A stretch of DNA of 64,000 nucleotides from NCBI RefSeq assembly GCF_001612665.1, contig NZ_BDAX01000025.1:62001-126000 (forward strand). The letters are read 5' to 3'. Origin of the DNA: Nocardia alba NBRC 108234. GTDB lineage: Bacteria; Actinomycetota; Actinomycetes; Mycobacteriales; Mycobacteriaceae. Shown here piece after piece: positions 43,224 through 51,684 of the stretch. Below the pieces are notes generated by a model. The model did no database searches and was not told the origin of the DNA. It saw only the letters and a list, made by a program, of their open reading frames with translations. The position numbers and the translations under genes were made by a program. Position 1 is the first letter of the stretch. Each line of letters opens with the position of its first letter.

Positions 43224-44537
43224 GTGCTGTGGGAACCGGAAGACGTGGTGCGGGTGCTCGACCCGTCGGAACAACGATTCGTGCGGCACGCGACCTTCAC
43301 CGGACGGTCGGTCACGGTGCTCGGGGAACTGGACGCGGCCGGGCTCGGCGCGGCTTTCGCGGCGTTGCAGCGACGGTTCCCGATTCTGGTGTGCCGGATC
43401 GTCGAGGATGCCGACGAGAACGGAATCCTGTTGCGTCCCGGGCATATCGAGGCCGTCGGCGCGTGGGTGAGCTTCGGTGATCCCGACGAGGTGCGGATTC
43501 CGGCCGAGTCCGTGGATCCCGGGGCGCAACTGGCCTATCTGGATGTGGTTCTGGCCGAAGAGGATCGGGCCAGGGTCACGTTGTTCGTGCACCACAGCGT
43601 GGCCGACGCGGGGCATTGCGTCGAACTGTTCGCTCGGCTGTGGGGCTACTACGCCGACTATGTGGAGACCGGAAAGATCGCGGTCGGCCCGGATGCGTCG
43701 GCCACTGCCGGTGAGGCAGAGCCCGGTGCGGCGCGGGAGTACCCGTCCTCGCTCGAGGCGATGCTGGCGCAGCGGGGAATCCGGCGCGGGCAGCGGTCGG
43801 GGCTCGAGGCGGTGGCTCGTTCGCTCGCCGTCGCCGACTCGGCGAGTGGGGTGGAGCGGTCCGAAGCCGCACCCGCCACCTTGGCCCGCCCCGCGCGAAT
43901 TCAACTCGATACCGTCGCGACCGCGCGGGTGCTCGCTACGGCTCGCGAGCAGGCGGTCAGCGTCAACGGGTTGGTCACCGCCGCGGTGTTGCGGGCCTAC
44001 AGCGATGTCTCGGGTGCCGACCGCGTCTCCTGCCTGTACCCGGTCGACCTGCGCAGACGCCTCGATCCGCCGGTCGCCGCCGCCGCGGGCACCAACATCT
44101 CCGGCCTCGCCGCGTTCGCCACCGATGCCGCGGGCACCGTCGACATCGTCGAGCTGGCTCGCCGAATCGGCACCAGCCTGCACGACGACCTGGCCGACGG
44201 GGTGATCGAGCAGTCCGTTCTGCACTTCCCCGATTTGTTCGGTCCCGAGCGAATCCATTCCACCGCAGGGCATATCGCGCTCACCAACACCGGGACGGTG
44301 CCCGCGTTCCGCGCACCCGCGGGGCTGATCCTCGACGACTACGAGATCGTCTACCTCTCCGCACACCCCCGCCCGTCGACGGGGGCGTCCGCGGCTGTCA
44401 CCTTTCTCGTCTACACCTACCTGGGCAGGCTGACCATCGGCCGGTTGGGCGGCGGCGCGCTCGCCGCCCAACTACTCGACGCCGTGGCAGCACAGCTGTC
44501 CTGGTCGACCGCTGATCAGCGAGCCGCGACCGCCTGA
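43224..44537 (+). CDS. PapA-type acyltransferase (condensation-domain fold)
   Basis: 437 residues from a provisional GTG at 43224 (GTG 43245, 43248 or 43254 also possible; no convincing ribosome site). The active-site motif HHSVADAGH matches HHxxxD of CoA-dependent acyltransferases and NRPS condensation domains; the region LAQRGIRRGQRSGLEAV and CLYPVDLRRRLDPPVA resembles M. tuberculosis PapA5, which esterifies mycocerosic acids onto phthiocerol. No polyketide synthase is nearby, so it probably acylates another alcohol, perhaps a glycolipid. An isolated gene between glyS and a MerR regulator. Confidence 0.82.
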   Translation: MLWEPEDVVRVLDPSEQRFVRHATFTGRSVTVLGELDAAGLGAAFAALQRRFPILVCRIVEDADENGILLRPGHIEAVGAWVSFGDPDEVRIPAESVDPGAQLAYLDVVLAEEDRARVTLFVHHSVADAGHCVELFARLWGYYADYVETGKIAVGPDASATAGEAEPGAAREYPSSLEAMLAQRGIRRGQRSGLEAVARSLAVADSASGVERSEAAPATLARPARIQLDTVATARVLATAREQAVSVNGLVTAAVLRAYSDVSGADRVSCLYPVDLRRRLDPPVAAAAGTNISGLAAFATDAAGTVDIVELARRIGTSLHDDLADGVIEQSVLHFPDLFGPERIHSTAGHIALTNTGTVPAFRAPAGLILDDYEIVYLSAHPRPSTGASAAVTFLVYTYLGRLTIGRLGGGALAAQLLDAVAAQLSWSTADQRAATA

Positions 44538-44567
44538 TATCGGCGAACCGGCGCCCACCGCGCGAGA

Positions 44568-45386
44568 TCACCGCGCGGCGAGCGGCTCCTGCAATTCGGT
44601 GACCCAGCCATCGGGATCGGGCGTCCACTCCAGGGTGACTTCGCGCACGGGCGCCCCGGTGCGATGCCCGTTGTCCTCCACCCAGCGACCGAGCGACTGC
44701 CACGCCGCGCCGATCCCGCTCACATTCCCGCGATAGACGGTGGTCGCGGCGTGTTCGAGCGCGGGCAGGTCGACGATCGAGAAGTCCGGTGCCGCAGTGG
44801 GTTCCACGTTCACCGGCACGCACGCGTGCACACCCACGGTCCCGTCGTCGCGCGCCTCGTAATAGGCGATCGCCGGGCCCGCGATCGCGATCCCGGCCTT
44901 CGCCAGCCGGTCCGACAGTTCGCGAAACAGCGGTCCGACCACCGGGCTGATCGCCTGGGGTTCGAATCCCGAAGCCCAGCTGGACGATTCGGCCACCCTG
45001 ACCGCGGGCACCGACTTGATCACCACATCTTGATCGGGCATGACGCCCTCCTTCTCGATGATTCGGAGTCTCGCTTCGACTTCGGTCAGCCGCGAACGGT
45101 CGGCCGCGATCCGCTGTTCCAACTCGGCCCGGCGCAGGGTGAGCATGCCGCGCAGTTGCGCCGCGTCGGGCCCTGGTTCGAGCATTCTGCCCACCTGCTC
45201 CAGCGTGAAGCCGAGCTCTTTCAGCGCGATGAGCCGGTTGAGCCGAGCCAGCTGCGCTGCCGTATAGAACCGGTACCCGGTGGCCGCATCGACCCTGGCG
45301 GGCGGCAACAAGCCCACCGCGTCGTAGTGACGCAGCATGCGGACCGACACCTGACCGTGTCTGGCGAAATCTCCGATACTGAACAT
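44568..45386 (-). CDS. MerR family regulator with GyrI-like ligand domain
   Basis: 272 residues. N-terminal MerR HTH starting MFSIGDFARHGQVSVRMLRH and YDAVGLLPPARVD, a coiled linker helix (LTLRRAELEQRIAADRSRLT), and a C-terminal domain with YYEARDDGTVGVHACVPV typical of GyrI/BmrR-type small-molecule binding. Likely a multidrug- or metabolite-responsive activator. It stands alone; convergent with the acyltransferase gene. Confidence 0.92.
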   Translation of the reverse strand: MFSIGDFARHGQVSVRMLRHYDAVGLLPPARVDAATGYRFYTAAQLARLNRLIALKELGFTLEQVGRMLEPGPDAAQLRGMLTLRRAELEQRIAADRSRLTEVEARLRIIEKEGVMPDQDVVIKSVPAVRVAESSSWASGFEPQAISPVVGPLFRELSDRLAKAGIAIAGPAIAYYEARDDGTVGVHACVPVNVEPTAAPDFSIVDLPALEHAATTVYRGNVSGIGAAWQSLGRWVEDNGHRTGAPVREVTLEWTPDPDGWVTELQEPLAAR

Positions 45387-45470
45387 GACGCCTTCCGGTG
45401 TACGGCCTCACACAGTGAGAGAGTCAAGCGCGACCTGTCGGCTCGGCGCCGCCAGCTCCCGCGGTCGGCA

Positions 45471-47507
45471 TCAGAACCTGCCGCCCCGGCTGACCCGCCG
45501 CGATCCCGACGAACCGCCGTACGAGCCGGGCCGGTAGCCGCTCCCTCCGCCGCCGCCTCGTGCACTGCCGCTCATCGCGCCGCGCAGGAGCTCGTTCAGC
45601 AGGATTCCCCCCAGCACCGCACCGGTCTGGGAACCGCCGCCCGACATCGGCTGACGCGACTCCCACGCCTGCACGCTGGCCTGCGCCTGCTGCATGGCCC
45701 GGCCGCCGAGGTCGGCGGCGGTCTGTGCGCTGACCAGTGCGCCATCGGGGTCGGTGGCCGCGAGTCGGCGCGCGTCGTCGAGATGACGTTGCGCCTCCGA
45801 GAGCCTGGTGCGCGCCTCGGCATCGACGCCGCCCCGGCGAGTGCTGATGAACGAGGACGCGGCATCGATGCGCGCGGACGCGTCGGTGAGCGTCCGTTCG
45901 AGGCGGCGGCGCAGATCCTCCACGGCCAGTTTGCGATCCGAGGCGCCCGCGATGGCGCGGTCCAGCTCGGCATCGGCGGTGACCGCGCGGTGGAACGCGC
46001 CGAGCGGATCGCTGTCGGCGTTCGCGAGATTCAGCGCGGCGGTGGCGGACGAGACCGCTGTCGCCATTTCGGCGCCGCCGAATTCGGTGAGACTCGCGGC
46101 CGAGGCGAGATCGGTCCGCAGCTCCTCGAGAGCGGCCGGAAGACCATCGCGCGCCTGCTGGATATTCGTCGCGGCCTGGTCGACGGCATCGAACAGCGTC
46201 CTGGCCTGCCCGATCGCGCCCTCGGCGGCACGGATCGCCGCGACCGCACCACCCTGCTGCCCAACGGGCTGGGTGAGCGCGGTGCGGGCGGTGTCGATGT
46301 TGTGCTCGGCGAAAGTGATGCGCTCGCGCCCCATCCGCACGTTGTCGTGGATCGGCGCGATGACCGAGGGCGGATAGCTCGCACCCAGGCGGGCGAGTTC
46401 GGCTTCGGAGCCCGGCACGCGCGCGGTGAGCTCGACGATGTCGCGGGTGAGGGTGTCCAGCCGGGCGGGCGCGTCGATGAGCAGATCGCGCATGGCGTCG
46501 AAATCGGTGACCTGCGCGTCGAGTTCGCGATCGGCCTTGCCCGCCGTGGCGATCAGCTCGATGAGCAGGGCGCGCTGCTGGTCCGGCGTCTCCGGAATCG
46601 CGTCGTCGAGTTGCTGACGAATCGTGAACGCCCTCTCGGTGGCGGCGCGGGCGGCATCGAGCGCGGCGCGGAACGGCGTCACCGCGGTGTCGCCGAATTC
46701 GCTGGTGGCCAAGGCCAATTCCTCGTCGCTGGTCCGCACCGCGTCATCGATCTCGACCAGTCGCTCGCGCGAGAGCGCGTGCAGGGTCGGCAAGGACAGC
46801 TTCGCCAGGGCCGCCGAGTCGGTCGGGTCGACCGTGCGCGCCGTGGTGAGCTCGGCACGATCCCTGTCGCCACGACGCTTGCGCGAGAACAGCATCAGAC
46901 CGCCGGCCACCACGATCACGGCCACCGCGAGGAGAACCAGCACTCCCCACGGCACACCACCGCCCCGCATCGCCGAACCGATCCCCTCCGCGGTGTCGAC
47001 CGCGGCCTTCGCCCACTTCTGTTCGCGCAGATCAGGTTCCACCGAACCCGCGAGCAGCGAGTCCAGTTCGGCGTCGCTCACCCCGTCGGGCAGGGTGCCG
47101 TCGAGCCAGTAGCCACGGTCCTCGACGGCCACCGCGAGCAGCAGGTCGCGATCGCTGAAACCGGAGAGGGTGGCGGTGCGGGCGGCCCAATCCTGCGGCG
47201 CCATCGACGCGAAGTCGCGCACGTAGATGACCCACAGTTTCACCTGGTGATCGCGGTACAACGTGTCGACCGCCTCGAGCACCTGGCTCTCTTCGCCCGA
47301 GCTCAGCACCCCGGCGGAGTCGACCACCTGCGGACCCATCCGTGACGGCGGCTCCGCCACAGCGCTGGGCGAGCACAACACGACGAGTACGGCGACCACG
47401 GTCCCGATCAGCGCACGCCACCCGGTTCGCCGGTTATCGCCGACCGGCGCGTGGCCGTGTCGCGGGTGGCGCGAGAGCAGGGCCGAACTCTTCCTCGACA
47501 GCGGCAT
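45471..47507 (-). CDS. TPM-domain membrane protein with long coiled-coil region
   Basis: 678 residues. Signal-like N-terminal segment WRALIGTVVAVLVVLCSPSA, then a TPM phosphatase-like domain outside the membrane (PQVVDSAGVLSSGEESQVLE, VYVRDFASM-type and DRDLLLAVAVEDRGYWL), a TM at about 175-195 (VPWGVLVLLAVAVIVVAGGL), then about 400 residues of helical, coiled-coil-like sequence inside, and a Gly/Ser/Arg-rich end finishing GGRF. Homologue of Rv2345 and in the same place beside dgt. TPM domains are linked to membrane-protein quality control (Psb27/TLP18 type); the role in actinobacteria is unknown. Confidence 0.88.
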   Translation of the reverse strand: MPLSRKSSALLSRHPRHGHAPVGDNRRTGWRALIGTVVAVLVVLCSPSAVAEPPSRMGPQVVDSAGVLSSGEESQVLEAVDTLYRDHQVKLWVIYVRDFASMAPQDWAARTATLSGFSDRDLLLAVAVEDRGYWLDGTLPDGVSDAELDSLLAGSVEPDLREQKWAKAAVDTAEGIGSAMRGGGVPWGVLVLLAVAVIVVAGGLMLFSRKRRGDRDRAELTTARTVDPTDSAALAKLSLPTLHALSRERLVEIDDAVRTSDEELALATSEFGDTAVTPFRAALDAARAATERAFTIRQQLDDAIPETPDQQRALLIELIATAGKADRELDAQVTDFDAMRDLLIDAPARLDTLTRDIVELTARVPGSEAELARLGASYPPSVIAPIHDNVRMGRERITFAEHNIDTARTALTQPVGQQGGAVAAIRAAEGAIGQARTLFDAVDQAATNIQQARDGLPAALEELRTDLASAASLTEFGGAEMATAVSSATAALNLANADSDPLGAFHRAVTADAELDRAIAGASDRKLAVEDLRRRLERTLTDASARIDAASSFISTRRGGVDAEARTRLSEAQRHLDDARRLAATDPDGALVSAQTAADLGGRAMQQAQASVQAWESRQPMSGGGSQTGAVLGGILLNELLRGAMSGSARGGGGGSGYRPGSYGGSSGSRRVSRGGRF

Positions 47508-47576
47508 GTGTCGAATCTAACGGTCGACACCGACACCGGCACGACAGCGCGGCATATGGCTTCTACGATCGGGTGC

Positions 47577-48254
47577 ATGGTCACAGTCGCTCGCCAGTAC
47601 ACCGGTCACGTCAGCGCGGGCGGGGACGCCCAACAGCGCGATGTCCCCGGCGCCCGCATCGTGAAGATGTCCGTCGGTCCGATGGACAACAACACCTACC
47701 TGGTCCAGAGCGCCACCACCGGCACCGCCGTACTGATCGACGCCGCCAACGACGCCGAGCGCATCATCGAACTGACCACGATCGAGACCCCCGGCCAGAT
47801 CGAACAGCTGGTCACCACCCACCGTCACCCCGATCACTGGCAGGCCCTGACCGAGGTCACCAAGTCCCTCGACGTCCCCACCGCCGCCCACACCCTCGAC
47901 GCCGACCACCTCCCGGTCCGCCCAGACCGCCTGCTCGAAGACGGCGACACCATCGAAGTCGGCGACCTGGTCCTGCACGTCATCCACCTGCGCGGCCACA
48001 CCCCCGGCTCGATCGCCCTCGCCCTCACCGACAACGCGGGCCACACCCACCTCTTCACCGGTGACTCCCTTTTTCCTGGTGGAGTAGGAAAAACCCACAG
48101 TCCCGCCGACTTCGACACGCTTCTCACCGATGTCAGCACCAAACTCTTCGACCGCTACCCCGACGACACCGTCGTCTACCCGGGCCACGGTGACGACACC
48201 ACCCTCGGCGCCGACCGCGCGAATCTGCCCGAATGGCGAGCGCGGGGTTGGTGA
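47577..48254 (+). CDS. MBL-fold hydrolase (glyoxalase II-like)
   Basis: 225 residues. Zinc-binding metallo-beta-lactamase fold with THRHPDHW (variant of HxHxDH: the first His is present as HRHPDH), IHLRGHTPGSIAL, LFTGDSLFPGGVGKT and YPGHGDDTTLG. This resembles hydroxyacylglutathione-hydrolase-like thioester hydrolases; mycothiol conjugates would be plausible substrates in this group of bacteria. The ATG at 47577 lies seven bases after TACGAT (47564-47569), suggesting a leaderless transcript. Divergent from the TPM gene. Confidence 0.9.
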   Translation: MVTVARQYTGHVSAGGDAQQRDVPGARIVKMSVGPMDNNTYLVQSATTGTAVLIDAANDAERIIELTTIETPGQIEQLVTTHRHPDHWQALTEVTKSLDVPTAAHTLDADHLPVRPDRLLEDGDTIEVGDLVLHVIHLRGHTPGSIALALTDNAGHTHLFTGDSLFPGGVGKTHSPADFDTLLTDVSTKLFDRYPDDTVVYPGHGDDTTLGADRANLPEWRARGW

Positions 48255-48272
48255 CCGCCGGTCCGGTCGGTA

Positions 48273-48689
48273 TCAGCGCAGCGTGAAGGCCGGTTCGGTG
48301 AGGGTCAGGCCCAGGTCGGCGGTGTAGGCGAAGACCGCGAAGAAGACCAGCGCGGCGCCGGCCAGGGCGAGGTCCTTGTTGAAGTGGATCATCTCGTGTT
48401 GCTTGGTCTCGGCGTCGGTCTCCTTCCAGAAGGCGTGCATCAGGAAGGCCGTCGGCACCAGGAACACCACCAGCACAAGCGATCCCAGATCGCCCCAGGC
48501 TCCGAGTAGCACGCTGGCACCCGCGGCGAGCATCGCGACCCCCGAGGCGTAGACCGCGAGCAGCGGTGACGGCACGGCCCGGCTCGCGGCATAGCGGGCC
48601 GTGTCCTTCGCGGCGCTCAGGTGGCCGATGGCGGCGCCGATGAACAACGCGGAGAACAGGATTCGTCCGATCAGGACAAGCAGGCTCAT
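48273..48689 (-). CDS. DoxX family membrane protein
   Basis: 138 residues with four hydrophobic helices (LLVLIGRILFSALFIGAAIG, LLAVYASGVAMLAAGASVLL, LVLVVFLVPTAFLMHAF, LALAGAALVFFAVFAY) and the DoxX-like loop WKETDAETKQHEMIHFNKDL. Related proteins take part in thiol and redox homeostasis at the membrane in mycobacteria (MRC complex). Divergent from the LysR gene, which may control it; 84 bases lie between the starts. Confidence 0.88.
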   Translation of the reverse strand: MSLLVLIGRILFSALFIGAAIGHLSAAKDTARYAASRAVPSPLLAVYASGVAMLAAGASVLLGAWGDLGSLVLVVFLVPTAFLMHAFWKETDAETKQHEMIHFNKDLALAGAALVFFAVFAYTADLGLTLTEPAFTLR

Positions 48690-48773
48690 GGGGTCCACCT
48701 GATCATCGCGAGACCGGTCGCGTCCAAGACCGATCTTCGCGGACCCGATACCGAGCAGGTATCGTCGCAGCTC

Positions 48774-49706
48774 ATGGACCTCCGTCTGCTGCGATACTTC
48801 ACGGCGGTGGCCGAGGAACTCCACTTCGGTCGCGCGGCCGCCCGGCTGTACATGACCCAGCCGCCCCTGAGCAGGGCGATCAAACAACTCGAAGACGACC
48901 TCGGCTGCGAACTGCTGAGCCGTTCACCGACCGGCGTGACCCTCACACCCGCCGGGTCCGTGCTCTACGCCGAGGCGCGCGACCTGCTGGCAACGGCTGA
49001 TCGGGTGCGTACCAGGGTCGCGGTCGCCGCCGGGGCGTCCGACCTGACGATCGGCACCTTCGCCGAAGAGGCAGGTAGTCGGCTGGTCGCGGCATACCGA
49101 GCCGCGCATCCCGGCGTGCGGGTGCACATCCGCGAGGGTGACTTCGCCGACCCGACGGCCGGGCTGCGCGCCGGGCGCGTCGACCTCGCGCTCACCCGCA
49201 CGCCCTTCGACGACACCGGCATCTCCACCCGGATCTTGCGCACCGACCCGGTGGGTGTCGTCCTGCGCGTCGACGACCCGCTGGCCGACAGCGCACGGCT
49301 GCACCTGCGTGATCTGGCCGATCGACAGTGGTTCCAGTTGCCCGCCGACACCGATCCGACGTGGCGCAACTACTGGTCGCACCCGACCGATCCGAACACC
49401 GGCCCGGTGGTGCGCACCGTCCATGAATGTCAGCAAACCGTCCTGTGGAACGGCACCGTCGGGCTCACGCCGCTCGGCCACCCGGTGCCGGACGGTCTCG
49501 TGGTGGTCCCGCTCGTCGACAAACCGCCGAGCAGCCTCGTGCTGGCCTGGAACACCACGGCACACAGCCCGCTGGTCCGCTCGTTCATCGACATCGCCGC
49601 GACGATCGGCTGGGCTTGTGAAGGATCGGCAGTCGGCCGTTCACCGGAACGGAATCCGGTGGTGACCGCTGACCCCACGGTGCGCCGGACCGACCTGGCA
49701 GACTGA
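48774..49706 (+). CDS. LysR family regulator
   Basis: 310 residues. N-terminal winged HTH MDLRLLRYFTAVAEELHFGR and LYMTQPPLSRAIKQLEDDLG, then the two-lobed inducer-binding domain (DLTIGTFAEEAGSRLV, GRVDLALTRTPF). The ATG at 48774 follows TATCGT by eight bases. LysR proteins usually regulate a divergent neighbour, here the DoxX gene. The C-terminal 30 residues are a charged tail not typical of the family. Confidence 0.93.
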   Translation: MDLRLLRYFTAVAEELHFGRAAARLYMTQPPLSRAIKQLEDDLGCELLSRSPTGVTLTPAGSVLYAEARDLLATADRVRTRVAVAAGASDLTIGTFAEEAGSRLVAAYRAAHPGVRVHIREGDFADPTAGLRAGRVDLALTRTPFDDTGISTRILRTDPVGVVLRVDDPLADSARLHLRDLADRQWFQLPADTDPTWRNYWSHPTDPNTGPVVRTVHECQQTVLWNGTVGLTPLGHPVPDGLVVVPLVDKPPSSLVLAWNTTAHSPLVRSFIDIAATIGWACEGSAVGRSPERNPVVTADPTVRRTDLAD

Positions 49707-49711
49707 CGAGG

Positions 49712-50404
49712 ATGAAATCGGGTTTCTCGCGAACGGTCGCGCCCGCCCCGGATGTCAGGCATCCGCGCGGGCTGGTGTCGACGGTCTCGGTGTGGTTCGT
49801 CCGGTTGATCGCCGGTGCGGTGCTCATGGGGTTGGTGTTGGTCGCCGGAACGGCGTTCCGGGTCTGGCAGGTCGCGCGGATCGACGATTACACCCCCGCG
49901 AACGCGATCGTGGTGCTCGGCGCGGCGCAGTATTCGGGGACGCCGTCCTCGGTCTTCGAGGCGCGGTTGTATCAGGCCTGGCGACTCTACGAAGCCGGCG
50001 TCGCGCCGACGGTGATCACGGTCGGCGGTAAGCAGGAAGGCGACCTCTATACCGAAGCGGCCTCGGGCAAAAGGTATCTGGAGGACAAGGGCGTCCCGAG
50101 CGAGAACATCCTGGCCGTGGAAACCGGTTCCGACACGCTGCGCAGCATCGAGGCCGTCGCGACAGCGATGGGGAAGCGCGACATGTCATCGGCCGTACTC
50201 GTGAGCGATCCGTGGCATTCACTGCGAACCAGGACGATGGCTCGCGACGCGGGTTTGGCGGCGTGGACCGCGCCGACCCGCACCGGACCGGCCGTCTACA
50301 CGAGGGAGTCGCAATTCCACGGCATCGCCCGCGAAACCGGCGCGCTGCTCTGGTATCAGCTCACTCATTTCTCGGCGGATTTCCCTTACGAGGCGGGACA
50401 GTGA
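49712..50404 (+). CDS. YdcF/ElyC-type DUF218 membrane protein
   Basis: 230 residues. One TM near the N-terminus (LIAGAVLMGLVLVAGTAF), then the DUF218 domain outside: ANAIVVLGAAQYSGTPSSVF, ITVGGKQEGDLYTEAASGKR, YLEDKGVPSENILAVETGSD and VLVSDPWHSLRTRTMA. DUF218 proteins are linked to envelope assembly (ElyC, SanA). ATG 49712 is five bases after the LysR stop, and dgt begins one base after its own stop. Confidence 0.9.
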   Translation: MKSGFSRTVAPAPDVRHPRGLVSTVSVWFVRLIAGAVLMGLVLVAGTAFRVWQVARIDDYTPANAIVVLGAAQYSGTPSSVFEARLYQAWRLYEAGVAPTVITVGGKQEGDLYTEAASGKRYLEDKGVPSENILAVETGSDTLRSIEAVATAMGKRDMSSAVLVSDPWHSLRTRTMARDAGLAAWTAPTRTGPAVYTRESQFHGIARETGALLWYQLTHFSADFPYEAGQ

Positions 50405-50405
50405 G

Positions 50406-51659
50406 ATGACAGGGACCTATATCCCGCACGACCAGGAACGCATGGTCCACGAGCCCGGCAAGACCGCCTGGCCCGGCGCCGCGCGCAAGGGCCATCGCAG
50501 TGAGTTCTCCCGCGATCGCGCCCGCGTGCTGCACTCCGCCGCGCTGCGCCGCCTCGCCGACAAGACCCAGGTCATGGGCCCGAGGGAGGGCGACACCCCG
50601 CGCACCCGGCTGACTCACTCGCTCGAAGTAGCTCAGATCGGGCGCAGCATCGCCGACGGTGTCGGCGCCGACCCCGACCTCGTCGACCTGGCGGGTCTGG
50701 CCCACGACATCGGCCACCCGCCCTACGGTCACAACGGCGAACGCGCGCTCGACGAATTCGCCGACGAGTACGGCGGTTTCGAGGGCAACGCGCAGAACCT
50801 GCGCATCCTGACCCGGCTCGAACCCAAGATCCTCGACGCCGACGGCGAGAGCTTCGGGCTCAACCTCACCCGGGCAGCGCTGGACGCGACCCTCAAATAC
50901 CCGTGGGGCAGAAGCGGTTCCGGCACCAAGTTCGGCGCCTACGACGACGACCTCGAGCGCCTGGCCTGGGTGCGCAAAGACGCGCCCGACCGCAAACAGA
51001 GCCTGGAATGCCAGATCATGGACTGGTCCGACGACGTCGCCTACTCGGTGCACGATGTGGAGGACGGCGTGATCGTCGGCCGCATCGACCTGCGCGCCCT
51101 CGCCGACCCGGCCGAGCAGGCGGCGCTGGCCGAACAGGGTCACGGCCAGCATCCCGACCAGTCGATCGAAGCGCTCGCCGCCGCCGCGCAACGGCTCTCC
51201 GAACTCGACGTCGTGGCCGACGCGGTGCACTACGACGGCAGCTTCGGCGCCTCCGTGGCGCTGAAGCGACTCACCAGCGAACTGGTCGGCCGCTTCGCCA
51301 CCGCCGCGATCGCGGCCACCCACGAACGCTACGGTCAAGGCCCGCTCATCCGGTACGAGGCCGATCTGATCGTGCCGCCGATCGTGGCCGCCGAGGTCGC
51401 CGTCCTCAAGACCATGGCGTTGCGCTACGTGCGCTCCGACCCCGGTCACCTCGCCCGTCAGCAGACCCAGCGCGACCGCGTGCAGGCCGTCGCCGACCGC
51501 CTGCTCACCACCGCGCCCGCCCACCTCGACGATCAGATGCTGCCCTGGTTCAACGCCGCCACCACCGAGGCCGCCCGGGTGCGGGTGGTGATCGACCAGA
51601 TCGCCTCCTACACCGAGAGCCGCTTCGAACGCGTCGCCGCCTCGCTGGACTGCCGCTGA
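50406..51659 (+). CDS. dgt: Deoxyguanosinetriphosphate triphosphohydrolase-like protein
   Basis: 417 residues, HD-domain dNTPase that splits dNTPs into nucleoside and triphosphate. Metal-binding residues are in RTRLTHSLEVAQIGRSI, LAHDIGHPPYGHNGE and a later D in IMDWSDDVAYSVHDVEDG. Placement directly before dnaG is conserved in actinobacteria and links dNTP pool control with replication. ATG 50406. Confidence 0.94.
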   Translation: MTGTYIPHDQERMVHEPGKTAWPGAARKGHRSEFSRDRARVLHSAALRRLADKTQVMGPREGDTPRTRLTHSLEVAQIGRSIADGVGADPDLVDLAGLAHDIGHPPYGHNGERALDEFADEYGGFEGNAQNLRILTRLEPKILDADGESFGLNLTRAALDATLKYPWGRSGSGTKFGAYDDDLERLAWVRKDAPDRKQSLECQIMDWSDDVAYSVHDVEDGVIVGRIDLRALADPAEQAALAEQGHGQHPDQSIEALAAAAQRLSELDVVADAVHYDGSFGASVALKRLTSELVGRFATAAIAATHERYGQGPLIRYEADLIVPPIVAAEVAVLKTMALRYVRSDPGHLARQQTQRDRVQAVADRLLTTAPAHLDDQMLPWFNAATTEAARVRVVIDQIASYTESRFERVAASLDCR

Positions 51660-51684
51660 GCGGACCCGACTAGACTCGCTCACC

